From assembly GCA_902777015.1 (NCBI GenBank), contig CACYSA010000027.1, forward strand, positions 1 to 52,834: 52,834 nt of DNA, in the 5' to 3' direction. Both the position numbers and the translations under genes were made by a program. Source of the stretch: an uncultured Erysipelotrichaceae bacterium. GTDB taxonomy: Bacteria; Bacillota_I; Bacilli_A; RFN20; CAG-826. This document shows, piece after piece, positions 29,654-38,700 of this stretch (position 1 is its first letter; the number at the start of each line of letters is the position of its first letter). The notes under the pieces are model-generated. The model had not been told where the DNA came from. It searched no databases and saw nothing but the letters and a program-made list of their open reading frames with translations.

Positions 29654-30820
29654 ATGAGAATTATTTATTTTACAACTGCCACAAGTAAAGAAGACTACGC
29701 TTCTTTTTCTTCGTCATGGAAATCTTCATTAAATACTTCTATTCAAAATCTACATAACCGTTTGATCCGTTCTTTAGCGTTAACTCATGAAGTTGATGTT
29801 ATGTCAATTCGTCCTTTTTCTAGAAAATATTGCATGCTTAGCAAATTAGATGCTTCCACTAGACAAGAAGGAAGAATTACTTGGCATAACTTAGAAATTA
29901 AAAAATGGAAATTTAGTAGATATTGGAGCATCTCTAAGCAATGCAAAAAGATTCTTAACAAAATGAATCTTAAAGACTGCATTATTATTACCGATACACT
30001 TAATCCAAATGTTTTAAATAATTCCACGAACTTCGCTAAAAAATACGGTTTACCAATTATTGGTGTTTGCCATGGTACACCAAGCAATATCCAAAATACT
30101 GGTAAGTCATACACCACATTTGTTTTAGGCAGAGCAAAAGACTTATCTGGTTATATCTCTTTAACTCCTGGTTTAAATGATTTATTTAATAAAGGAAGTA
30201 GAGCTAACTTAACAGTTGAAGGTGTCGCGGAAGATAAAACTTCTAAATTTTCTCGTAAACCAACTTATGGTAAATACATTTACTATAATGGACCACTAAA
30301 TGAAAAATATGGTGTCTTTGAATTAATCAAAGCTTTTAAAGAATTAGATAATCCTCATATTACTTTAGTTATTTCTGGCTATCACGCTAATGAGGAAAAA
30401 TTAAAAGATATTATTGGTGAAGATAAAAACATCATTAATTTAGGAATGATTCAAAATGATCAAATCGTTTCGTTAGCGAATCATTCAATAGTTAACATTA
30501 ATCCATATCCTTATTCTGAAGACTTTGATCGTTATGTTGTCCCGGATAGCTTAGTGGATTATTTATCCGCACCATCTATTTTAGTCAGTGTTCGTAACCG
30601 TCAATTTAAACCAAATTTTGAAGAAGACGCAGTTTGGATTAAATCAAACGAAGTTTTAGATTTATTGCATGGTATTAAAGCCGCAATCAACATGAAAGAA
30701 GAAGATAAGAACAATATGATTAAAAAAGCAAATGCTGACGCTAGCAAGCAATTTTCTATGCTCGCAGTTAATCATCGTATTATCAGATTCTTAAAACAAT
30801 TCATAAAACAAAAAGAGTAA
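29654..30820 (+). CDS. GT-B glycosyltransferase, family 4-like
   Basis: A 388-residue protein with the GT-B two-lobe layout. The C-terminal lobe shows YYNGPLNEKYGVFELIKAFKEL and VVISGYHANEEKLKDII, followed by the donor-binding PDSLVDYLSAPSILVS. The N-terminal lobe contains VCHGTPSN. No signal peptide. It probably transfers a sugar in envelope or exopolysaccharide assembly; donor and acceptor are unknown. No good ribosome site is seen; a stable hairpin lies between promoter and ATG. The XRE regulator follows on the same strand after 65 nt. Confidence 0.75.
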   Translation: MRIIYFTTATSKEDYASFSSSWKSSLNTSIQNLHNRLIRSLALTHEVDVMSIRPFSRKYCMLSKLDASTRQEGRITWHNLEIKKWKFSRYWSISKQCKKILNKMNLKDCIIITDTLNPNVLNNSTNFAKKYGLPIIGVCHGTPSNIQNTGKSYTTFVLGRAKDLSGYISLTPGLNDLFNKGSRANLTVEGVAEDKTSKFSRKPTYGKYIYYNGPLNEKYGVFELIKAFKELDNPHITLVISGYHANEEKLKDIIGEDKNIINLGMIQNDQIVSLANHSIVNINPYPYSEDFDRYVVPDSLVDYLSAPSILVSVRNRQFKPNFEEDAVWIKSNEVLDLLHGIKAAINMKEEDKNNMIKKANADASKQFSMLAVNHRIIRFLKQFIKQKE

Positions 30821-30846
30821 TTTGAAACGCATTTTGTCCTTAAAGT

Positions 30847-30875
30847 TTGCGTTTTATTTGTTTTTTTAATAAAAT
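30847..30875 (+). promoter_or_regulatory. Promoter of the XRE membrane regulator (near-leaderless)
   Basis: TTGCGT (30847-30852), 17-nt spacer, TAAAAT (30870-30875). Ten nucleotides separate the -10 from ATG 30886, leaving a leader of about 3-4 nt and no ribosome site. Confidence 0.5.
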
Positions 30876-30885
30876 TAAACCGCTT

Positions 30886-31497
30886 ATGGAAAACGATATT
30901 AACAATCAACAAGAATTATTAGCAAAGAATCTCGCTTACTATCGTAAAGCTAGTGGTCTTACCCAATTAGAACTCGCTGAAAAATTCAATTATTCTGATA
31001 AATCAGTTTCTAAGTGGGAAAGAGGCGAAGGCTTTCCAGATATTTTTGTTTTGAAATCACTTGCGGATTTCTATGGTATTTCTGTTGATGATTTTTATCA
31101 AAGTGAACATAAGGCAGTTAAAGTCAGTCAAAGCAGAAAAAGAAAACAGACATACTTGAAACTTTTATCTATTGGTTTAGGTTGGTTAGTTGTTGTTTTG
31201 ACTTTCTTCTTCTTACAAGTATTTATTGGTGATAGATACGCTTTTAAACCTTGGTTAACTTTTATATACGGTACATTAATCACTGCAATCATCTTACTCG
31301 TTTGGGAATTTATTTATCACAATAGATTCTTACGTATGTTGGCGGCTTCTGGTATCGTTTGGACTTCCGCTTTATCATTATTCTTAACATTCTTCGTGGT
31401 CATGAATTTACCACTTCCACTTATATTCGTTGTGGCTATTCCACTTCAAATATTAGAAATAACTTGGTATCTATTTAGAAGAAATAAAAAGAAATGA
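30886..31497 (+). CDS. XRE-family regulator tethered by membrane helices
   Basis: About 203 residues: Cro/C1-type HTH (residues 8-65; RKASGLTQLELAEKFNYSDK SVSKWERGEG pattern), a basic linker, then three or four membrane helices (about 95-195). This layout is common in Firmicutes regulators that respond to envelope stress or partner with small transporters. Start 30886 (MENDINNQQ) is preferred over ATG 30847 because the upstream codons encode a non-family stretch and the promoter overlaps it. Confidence 0.8.
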   Translation: MENDINNQQELLAKNLAYYRKASGLTQLELAEKFNYSDKSVSKWERGEGFPDIFVLKSLADFYGISVDDFYQSEHKAVKVSQSRKRKQTYLKLLSIGLGWLVVVLTFFFLQVFIGDRYAFKPWLTFIYGTLITAIILLVWEFIYHNRFLRMLAASGIVWTSALSLFLTFFVVMNLPLPLIFVVAIPLQILEITWYLFRRNKKK

Positions 31498-31504
31498 AAG
31501 AAAA

Positions 31505-31527
31505 ACTCACGAGCGTGAGTTTTTTTC
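31505..31527 (+). terminator. Bidirectional terminator between the XRE gene and degV
   Basis: ACTCACG-AG-CGTGAGT with T runs on both strands (TTTTTTTC on plus, TTTTTCTTTC on minus). It serves both convergent genes. Confidence 0.85.
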
Positions 31528-32382
31528 TTAGTCTTCTGTTCCTCCATCATTAATGAAGAGGATACCCAATGTTTGTGGACCACAGTGGCTAGTGATTGTT
31601 GCCCCAGCAGTTGTTTCATAGATGGTTTTAAATCCACGATTCTTTAATGCCTCAATTGCCACGGCAACCATTTCTGGAGTTGCTTGAGTATGAGTGACAA
31701 ATGCCACTGATAAGTCTGGATTAGCAAATTGTTCTAATGTGTCTTTACAGTAACCGGCAATAACTTGAGTCTTACGGCCGATATATTTTTTAGCAGGCGC
31801 CATTTTACCATCACTAACAATGATTTGTGGTTTGATTCTTAAGATGGTTGCCCCGAATCTTAATAATCCAGAACATCTACCGCCTTTATGTAAATATTCA
31901 AGTGTTTGAATAACGAAACTTGCTTGAACATAAGGGATACGTGCTTTAACTTTCTCCACAATCTTTTCTGGTGCGACACCTTTATCTCTTAATTTACAAG
32001 CGTAGATTGCTTGAAGAGCGATGCCAGTTGATAAACTTCTAGAATCGATGACATAAACGTTATCGTATTTTGTGACAACTGATTCAGCGTGAGCGAATGA
32101 TGATGAGATTTCAGAACTTAATGAGATATGAATAATTGCTTCATATCCTTTCGCTAATAAGCCATCAAAGTATTCACGATATTGGAAATCGTTAATCGCA
32201 CTTGTGCGAGGAAGAACCTTCTTTTCACTAACGAAATCGAAGATGTCTTGTGAAGTGATATCCCCATCAAAATAGGCATCTTCGCCTAATAAGACGGTGA
32301 ATGGAATCATTTCAAGATTGTACTGTTTAATTAATTCTTTTGAGAGGTCAACAGTGGACTCTACTGATATTGCGATTTTCAT
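31528..32382 (-). CDS. DegV family fatty acid-binding protein
   Basis: A 284-residue DegV protein. N-terminal VESTVDLSKELIKQYNLEMIPF, PRTSAINDFQYREYF, HISLSSEISSSFAHAE, VIDSRSLSTGIALQ, LEYLHKGGRCSGL and C-terminal THCGPQTLGILF are the family blocks. DegV (FakB) proteins bind a fatty acid for phosphorylation by FakA, feeding exogenous lipid into membranes. It is transcribed alone from a promoter 9 nt before the ATG. Confidence 0.93.
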   Translation of the reverse strand: MKIAISVESTVDLSKELIKQYNLEMIPFTVLLGEDAYFDGDITSQDIFDFVSEKKVLPRTSAINDFQYREYFDGLLAKGYEAIIHISLSSEISSSFAHAESVVTKYDNVYVIDSRSLSTGIALQAIYACKLRDKGVAPEKIVEKVKARIPYVQASFVIQTLEYLHKGGRCSGLLRFGATILRIKPQIIVSDGKMAPAKKYIGRKTQVIAGYCKDTLEQFANPDLSVAFVTHTQATPEMVAVAIEALKNRGFKTIYETTAGATITSHCGPQTLGILFINDGGTED

Positions 32383-32391
32383 AACATAGTT

Positions 32392-32419
32392 ATTATAACT
32401 AAAAAAACACTCATGTCTA
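32392..32419 (-). promoter_or_regulatory. degV promoter (near-leaderless)
   Basis: TAGACA (32419-32414), 16-nt spacer, TATAAT (32397-32392) on the minus strand. Nine nt separate the -10 from ATG 32382 with no ribosome site. Two CACGTG-centred palindromes, GCACGTGC (32425-32432) and TACACGTGTA (32448-32457), lie just upstream and could bind a regulator. Confidence 0.6.
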
Positions 32420-32469
32420 GAAAAGCACGTGCATATACGTAAAATAGTACACGTGTAACATGGGGGATG

Positions 32470-33483
32470 TTACATCTCTACTGCTTTTTTATCGGCTTCA
32501 TCAAATTTTTTGAGTAAGTCTTCAACAGTTAGTTTAGCTTTTTCTTCACCACTGACATCAAAAATAATATGACCAGTATGGAACATTATGAGACGATTAC
32601 CATATTTAATCGCATCTCTCATATTGTGTGTAATCATTAATGTTGTCATTTGATTTTCTTTAACGATTTTATCTGTTAATTCTAAGACTTTGTTTGCGGT
32701 CTTTGGATCAAGCGCAGCGGTATGTTCATCTAAAAGAAGAATTTGTTTTGTTAAGTCAAATTGACGGACTTTCTTATCAAATTCCTCATATGCCTCCGCG
32801 ATTGCGTTTCTTTTCTCTTTAAAAGATAAGGATTTATTATTTCTTATTTCATGTTTTTTCTTTTTGAATTCCACTAAAGCGGGTTTATAAACACTTTCAA
32901 ATTCTTTTCTAGCGACATCATGGTCTTTTTCAGAGAAAGTAATATAGTCTTTCTTAACTGTTTTATGAGTTGGTTTATTACGCATTGTGGCCATTAATAA
33001 TGTTAACGCTTGTCTTTGACCACCACTCATAACACCAACTTTTTGATTAAGTCTATCTTCTAAGCCTAAATCGAAGCGTTTTAATTCACGAATGAATTCT
33101 TCCTTGTGAGATTTTTTAAAGCCCCAGAGAAATGGAGAATGTTTTCTACCACGACGATAAGCGATTTCTAGGTTTTCTAAAACTGACATATCGCCTGATG
33201 TACCCATCATTGGATCTTGGAATACGTGACCAAAATAGGCTGCACGTTGATGCTCATTCATATTAGTAACATCAACATTATTTAATAGGACTTGTCCACT
33301 ATCTGGTTTTAAAACACCAGTTAAAATGTTCATCGTTGTACTCTTACCAGAGCCATTACCACCGATGATGGTGACAAATTCACCACTTTCGATTTGTAAA
33401 TTAATGTGGTCTAAGGCCACTCTTAAATCTTCTTTAGCGCCAGTGAGGTTGAAAGATTTTGTCACGTTTCTAAGTTCTAGCAT
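32470..33483 (-). CDS. ABC importer ATPase with an ~80-residue insertion before Walker B
   Basis: A 337-residue ATPase of the importer with the PF04392 binding protein. Walker A IIGGNGSGKSTT (39-50), Q-loop VFQDP, signature VMSGGQRQAL (151-160), Walker B QILLLDEHTAALDP (247-260), H-loop ITHNM. Family members run LSGGQRQAL-TLLMAT directly into Walker B and are about 255 residues. Here residues 167-246 are an extra Lys/Glu-rich, helical segment (SEKDHDVARKEFESVYKP...). The reading frame is intact. It overlaps the permease gene by 14 nt and is last in the operon. Confidence 0.9.
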   Translation of the reverse strand: MLELRNVTKSFNLTGAKEDLRVALDHINLQIESGEFVTIIGGNGSGKSTTMNILTGVLKPDSGQVLLNNVDVTNMNEHQRAAYFGHVFQDPMMGTSGDMSVLENLEIAYRRGRKHSPFLWGFKKSHKEEFIRELKRFDLGLEDRLNQKVGVMSGGQRQALTLLMATMRNKPTHKTVKKDYITFSEKDHDVARKEFESVYKPALVEFKKKKHEIRNNKSLSFKEKRNAIAEAYEEFDKKVRQFDLTKQILLLDEHTAALDPKTANKVLELTDKIVKENQMTTLMITHNMRDAIKYGNRLIMFHTGHIIFDVSGEEKAKLTVEDLLKKFDEADKKAVEM

Positions 33484-34429
33484 GATTATCTTCCCTCTCT
33501 TTCTTCTTAAATAAAGATTTAAAGCCTTGCTTCATTAAAGGAATACATAAGGCAATAGTAATTAACACAGCGTATAGGAGACTCTTGAATTCAGTCTTTA
33601 AGCCTAATTTAATCGCCACGGTAATGATTGTGAAGTATAAAACTGCGCCTAACGCTACTGAAATAAGCCAGTTCTTAAATGATCTTTTACCAAATATAGC
33701 TTCACCAATTAAGATACTGGATAAGCCAATAACTAAATAACCAGTTGCGCTGACTGTAGAAACTGATAAAGCATCCTGCACATATAGTGCACCCGCTAGG
33801 GCGATAAGGCCGTTAGATATGGCAATGCATGCAATTGTGGCCACTGTCGTGTTAATGCCTTGGCTTGAAGCCATCTTTTCATTCATGCCAGTAGCTCTAA
33901 TAGCCATACCATACTCAGTACCAAAGAAGTAATAGACGCCAACGATAACGATTAAGACAATCGCTGCCATCACGATAACTTCCACTAATCTATTCAATTC
34001 ATTCCATGGATAGAAAGTCGAATAAATAGTTTGTATTTTACTACCTTTGGCTAATGAAGATGCCAAAGGAATTTGAGTGGCAAATAAATCACCAGGTTTA
34101 GTAATACCCATAATTAATAATGCAATAGAGGCGGATGCGGTAAGAGTAATAATACCGCTTAATAACTTAGGTATTTTTAATACCCTATTTAATACGCCTG
34201 TTAATATGCCACACAAGATACCAACGCACATGCCAAGTATAGTCGCTAAGAAAGCATTTAATCCGTTATAGATACAAGCGCCTGTTAATGCTGCGCCTAA
34301 AAGAAAACTACCTTCAGCAGTCATATCAGCGAAGTTTAATAATCTAAAAGTGAGGAAAACCCCGATTGCTAATAAGCAACAGGGTAATGCGCTCGTTAAA
34401 ATGTTGAAAATTACATTAAGGAAATCCAT
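33470..34429 (-). CDS. ABC importer permease
   Basis: A 319-residue membrane protein of the branched-chain-type (BPD_transp_2) fold, with eight or nine helices and the internal repeat typical of this family: FADMTAEGSFLLGAALTG near residue 33 and GTEYGMAIRATGMNEKMASSQGINT in the ATPase-coupling loop. It pairs with the PF04392-type binding protein 3 nt upstream and the ATPase downstream. Predicted import of an aromatic amino acid rests on the attenuator upstream of the operon. Confidence 0.92.
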   Translation of the reverse strand: MDFLNVIFNILTSALPCCLLAIGVFLTFRLLNFADMTAEGSFLLGAALTGACIYNGLNAFLATILGMCVGILCGILTGVLNRVLKIPKLLSGIITLTASASIALLIMGITKPGDLFATQIPLASSLAKGSKIQTIYSTFYPWNELNRLVEVIVMAAIVLIVIVGVYYFFGTEYGMAIRATGMNEKMASSQGINTTVATIACIAISNGLIALAGALYVQDALSVSTVSATGYLVIGLSSILIGEAIFGKRSFKNWLISVALGAVLYFTIITVAIKLGLKTEFKSLLYAVLITIALCIPLMKQGFKSLFKKKEREDNHART

Positions 34430-34432
34430 AAA

Positions 34433-35416
34433 TTATTTAGCAGCGGTATCTTTCCATGTATGGGCAGATTTCATTGCTTCTGGCATTGTTAAGCCAGCAT
34501 CTTCTAAGTTCTTTGAAGAGAAAACGTATGAACAGTCACTTGCAGGAACTGGTTCAACTCTGAAATCTGTAGCTTTCTTTTCATTTTTAAGAATTTGAGC
34601 AGCCATCTTACCAGTAGATAAACCTAATTGGAAGTAATCGATTGATAATGTGACATGGCCACCTTCCGCCAAGATGTTTTCTTCACCAGCAACAACTAAG
34701 ATGTTTTTGCCTTTGACTGCTTCTTTAACAGCATTCATATTAGCGGCAATGTTGTTATCTGTTGGAACATAGATAGCGTCAACTTTATCAGCAACTAAAG
34801 CTTCAGCAGTTGCTTTAATATCACTGGAGTTAGAACATGTCTTAACATCACTTGCCATACCAGCGGCTTTAATAGCAGCTTCGGCTTGATCAGATTGAAC
34901 TTTGGAGTTTTCTTCTGTTTGTGTATACATGATACCGACTTTCGCGGCATCTTTATTAAATTCTTTAACTAAGGCGATTTGTGCTTCCACTGGGTTAGCA
35001 TCTGTTGTACCACAGATATAACCTTCTGGATTATCCGCACTCTTGACTAAACCAGCACCAACTGGATCAGTAACCGCAGTGAATAATAATGGTTTTGTTA
35101 AACCGGCATTAACTTCTGCACCTTGTAATGCTTTAGCGGCACCTGTGCCAATACCTAATGTTAAAGCACTGGAGTCGATTAAGTTTTTCGCTAAGGTGTT
35201 TAAGTCTGCATCGTTACCACCAGCATTGCGGTAATCGATTTTGAAATTTGTAAGGCCGCCATCTTTAAGACCTTGTTCAAAGCCTTTTCTTGCAGCGCCT
35301 AAAGCGTTATGCTCGACTGGTTGAAGGATACCCACTACTGTTTGAGATGAGCAGCCTGTTGTCATGAATGGTGCGACCAATAATGGTAAGAGCGTTAATA
35401 ATTTAATCTTTTTCAT
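34433..35416 (-). CDS. ABC importer substrate-binding lipoprotein (PF04392 family)
   Basis: A 327-residue lipoprotein, lipobox MTTGC (Cys22). It starts with VVGILQPVEHNALGAARKGF and continues with IGTGAAKALQ, LFTAVTDPVGAGLV, KVGIMYTQTEENSKVQ and YVPTDNNIAANM, the ABC_sub_bind (TrpX-like) pattern. Relatives in Firmicutes are predicted tryptophan or tyrosine transporters and are often T-box controlled. Here a Tyr-rich leader peptide and terminator/antiterminator precede it instead, so tyrosine is the best substrate guess. First gene of the three-gene operon. Confidence 0.92.
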   Translation of the reverse strand: MKKIKLLTLLPLLVAPFMTTGCSSQTVVGILQPVEHNALGAARKGFEQGLKDGGLTNFKIDYRNAGGNDADLNTLAKNLIDSSALTLGIGTGAAKALQGAEVNAGLTKPLLFTAVTDPVGAGLVKSADNPEGYICGTTDANPVEAQIALVKEFNKDAAKVGIMYTQTEENSKVQSDQAEAAIKAAGMASDVKTCSNSSDIKATAEALVADKVDAIYVPTDNNIAANMNAVKEAVKGKNILVVAGEENILAEGGHVTLSIDYFQLGLSTGKMAAQILKNEKKATDFRVEPVPASDCSYVFSSKNLEDAGLTMPEAMKSAHTWKDTAAK

Positions 35417-35443
35417 TTTTCAATACCCCCTAATGAAATAAAA

Positions 35444-35574
35444 ATTGGTGTCAGGCACCAATTAATAATCACTATCGTTTATCTTATCGGTGCCATTGAT
35501 TAGTCATCGGTAATCAATAACACCTTAATAGCTAAAAAGCCAAGATCATTGATTACCTCTTGGATAATAGTAGC
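35444..35574 (-). promoter_or_regulatory. Ribosome-controlled transcription attenuator (terminator and antiterminator)
   Basis: Minus-strand order. Segment 1, GGTAATCAAT (35557-35548), is the last codons of the leader ORF. Segment 2, ATTGATTACC (35518-35509), is exactly complementary to 1. Segment 3, TAATCAATGGCACCGAT (35502-35486), pairs with 2 (ATTGATTA/TAATCAAT plus GGTG/CACC). Segment 4, ATTGGTGCC (35462-35454), pairs with the end of 3 (9 bp including one G-U) or forms the terminator ATTGGTG/CACCAAT (35462-35444) followed by TTTTATTT. A fifth helix, ATAGCTA/TAGCTAT with CCAAGA/TCTTGG, folds the Tyr codons around segment 1. A ribosome at the leader stop masks 1, so 2:3 forms and transcription terminates. 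A ribosome stalled at Tyr codons frees 1, so 1:2 forms, then 3:4, and the terminator is blocked. Confidence 0.75.
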
Positions 35575-35602
35575 TATAAAAGTAATAAAATGCTCTTTTC
35601 AT
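35546..35602 (-). CDS. Tyrosine-rich leader peptide
   Basis: ATG 35602 to TGA 35546 encodes MKRAFYYFYSYYYPRGNQ, with Tyr codons at 6, 7, 9, 11, 12 and 13 and Phe at 5 and 8. Eight aromatic residues in nine positions, followed within 70 nt by an intrinsic terminator upstream of an amino-acid ABC importer, is the hallmark of leader-peptide attenuation. No Shine-Dalgarno is visible; possible -10 elements lie just upstream, so initiation may be nearly leaderless as for several genes here. The final codons (GGT AAT CAA TGA) are the switching strand of the attenuator. Confidence 0.8.
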   Translation of the reverse strand: MKRAFYYFYSYYYPRGNQ

Positions 35603-35716
35603 AATTTTACTTGCATATAGTTTAATCACTTATACACTTGTAACGCAACAAAAAATTAATTTTTATGTTTTTCTTTTATTCTTCTCATGACTATCTTGCT
35701 ATTTTACTTTCTTTGT

Positions 35717-35751
35717 ATACACATATGCGTAAGAAAAAAGTAGAATATAAT
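35717..35751 (+). promoter_or_regulatory. Promoter and candidate operator of the second GH3 gene
   Basis: ATACACATATGCG (35717-35729) covers the -35 position of a promoter whose -10 is TATAAT (35746-35751). Nearly the same sequence, ATACACGTATGCG, is in the promoter region of the modular lipoprotein gene (51852-51864), and ATACGGATATGCG is in the third GH3 promoter (45585-45597). Position over the -35 fits an activator or repressor site. Confidence 0.5.
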
Positions 35752-35780
35752 TGCTTTTAAGAACATGAAGGAGTCTCAAT

Positions 35781-38700
35781 ATGATAAGTTCTTTTCTTAT
35801 CCGTAAGCTTGTTGTGACTGGTGTTGCTACTGTCTTAACAACAGGCGCGGTATGAAGGTTTTATTACTAGTGCTCTATGTTCTGTTGACTCAGGCGGTGA
35901 GAAAAACAACATGGGCGAAAAGTTAGCGGTCGAAATTGAGCAAGAGGGTATTGTTCTCGCTAAGAATAACGACAATATCCTTCCACTAAACAAAGACAAT
36001 AATAAGGTCGATGTTTATGGTCACTCTGTAGTCGATTGGCTCATCTCAAACTCTGGTTCAGGATCTGCTGGCCCAGGTGATTCCCAAAAGTCTACTGGCT
36101 TATTAGAAGCCTTAGAATCTTATGGTGTCGAATACAACAAAGACGTCATCGATTACTACAAAAAATGGGTAGCTCCAAGAAGCTTACCGTTCTCAATTCA
36201 ATCTGGCTACGATAACCTTTATCGTCTCGCTGATCCAAGCTTGTCTCAAGTGGCAGCGTATAAAGAAGTGTACGATAATGCGAAATCCGCAGAAGATGTC
36301 GATACCGCCATCGTTTGTTTGTCTCGTGTTGCTGGTGAACACATTGACCCACCACACGAACAAATTAACAACCTTGCTACAACATCAAGCAAGAAATTCA
36401 CAAACAAGGAACGTGGTTACCTTGAAATTACCACCGAGGAAGAAGAACTCTTAACCGCGGTTGGTCAAGACTATGACAAAGTTATAGTTATCATTAACTC
36501 CTCTAACGTCATGCAAATGGACTTTATGGAGAAAATTCCAGGCTTAGACGCCTGCTTATTAGTTGGTCCAACAGGTACAGTTGGCGCAAAAGCTATTCCA
36601 CAAGTTTTATATGGTGAAATTGCTCCATCTGGTAGAACTGCTGATACATGGCCAATGAATCATCGTTTTAATCCAGCTTACTTCACCAGTGGTTATTTCC
36701 CAACTGGTAAAGGTCCAGCTTATACTGGTGCTCCTAGCGGCGCTAACTTACCATCACAAAATAGTTCCGGCCCAAGTGGTAACGGCGTTAACTTCGCTGA
36801 CTACTTAGAAGGTATCTATGTTGGTTATCGTTGGTATGAAACAGCGGATGCTGAAGGCTTCTGGGATAATGAAAAATATGGTGGCTACAATAATGTTGTC
36901 GCTTATCCATTCGGTTATGGCTTAAGTTACACAACATTCAGTTGGGAATTCATGGGTTCTCAACCTGCTAAAGGTACACAACTTAAAGAAAACGAAGATA
37001 TCCTCTTACAAGTTAAAGTTACAAATACTGGTAAAGTCGCTGGTAGAGATGTTGTTGAAGTTTATTTAACAGCACCTTACTACGCTGGTGGTATTGAAAA
37101 ATCATCAGTTAAATTAATTGGTTATCAAAAGACCAAGAACTTATTACCAGGTGAAGCTGAAACTGTTTATATCGTCGTTCATACACACGATTTCGCTTCC
37201 TTCGACTGCTATGACAAGAACCAAAATGGTCATGCAGGATGGGAAATGGATGCTGGTGATTATGAAGTTAAATTCATGACTTCCGCTCATACACTTAAAG
37301 AAGGTATGACTGGTGGTAATATCGCTAAATTCCGTGTTAATGACACCATTAACATTGATGAAGACGATAAGACTGGCGAAGAAGTTAAACCATTATTCAC
37401 TGGTGATGAAGCAGTTGATGGTATTTCTTGCGATGGTTTATCCATTGGTGAACCAATTGAATACCTCACAAGAGAAAACTTTGCACCATTATTAGAAGCT
37501 TTAAATCCAAATAGAGCTTGGAACTCTGCTTTAACAAACGCTCATAAAACTTCTAAAGCTAAAATCAATGCTTGGGATAACGCTACAGGTTATGATGCCT
37601 TTGGTAGAGAAATTCCAACAGAAAACCCAACATGGGGCGCTAATAACGATCTAAAAGTTACTGATGAAAAATATCAATTAACTGATTTAGGTAGAACATT
37701 AGCTAACGATTATGATTCCCCAGAATGGGATGCTTTATTAGATCAAGTGACATTAAAAGAAGCAACCGCTATTACAGCTAACTCTTCTTCTTATAACCGT
37801 CCAGGTATCAAATCTGTCGGTTTAAGAGAAGGTAAGAACAATGACTACAAAGACGTTGAAGCTGCTTCTCAAGTCGGTGTTGATTTAGAAGAAAAAGATC
37901 CAGAAACTGGCAAAACATTAAAGCTCAGATTAACAGCCTATCCAACTCCAACAGTTCAAGCTCAATGCTGGAACGTTAGAATGCCATACTTATTCGGTTT
38001 ATCCGAAGCTAAAGATATGATCATTGGTGGCGCTGATGCATCTTATGGTCCTGCTAGTAACATCCACAGAACACCTTATGGTGGCCGTAACTCTGAATAT
38101 CATTCAGAAGATGGTTTATTAGCTGGTTACACATTAGCCGCTGTTACCAAAGGTTTAGCCGATGGCGGTAAACAAGGTTTCATTAAACACTTTGCCGTTA
38201 ACGATACTGAATATCACCGTGTTGGTTTATTCACATGGTTAACAGAACAAGCTTTAAGAGAAATCTACTTACGTCCATTCGAAGAAGCAATTAAACGTGG
38301 CGAAGCTACTGCTTTAATGACTTCCTTCAACCGTGTTGGAGCTATCTGGTCTGGTGGTTCTGAAGCATTATGCCAAGGCGTTATGCGTAATGAATGGGGT
38401 TTCAAAGGTATGACAATTACCGATATGATTGAAAACTCCACATTAATGGATGTTAACCAAACATTTAGATTTGGTAACAACTACATCCTTGGTGGTTCTG
38501 GTTGGAATACTGGCGTTGGTGGTACACCATCTGCTTCTTCCACTCCTAGAGTCCAACAAAGATTAAGAGAAAGTGCCAAACAAGTTATTTATGGTCATAT
38601 TAGAGTCTTACTCTTAAACGAAAAATATAACGACGGCGAATCAATCGGTGCTGTTGCTGGTAACCCAAGAGCCGCTAATACAGATATTGGCGGTGGCGAA

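Noticed and set aside
30847..30885. Upstream start of the XRE membrane regulator
   Set aside because: The extra 13 codons lie in the promoter region and do not resemble the family.
35417..35620. T-box or other known riboswitch upstream of the ABC importer
   Set aside because: No T-box AGGGTGG-type sequence or specifier-loop arrangement, and no match to aptamer cores I know. The Tyr-rich ORF explains the structure better.
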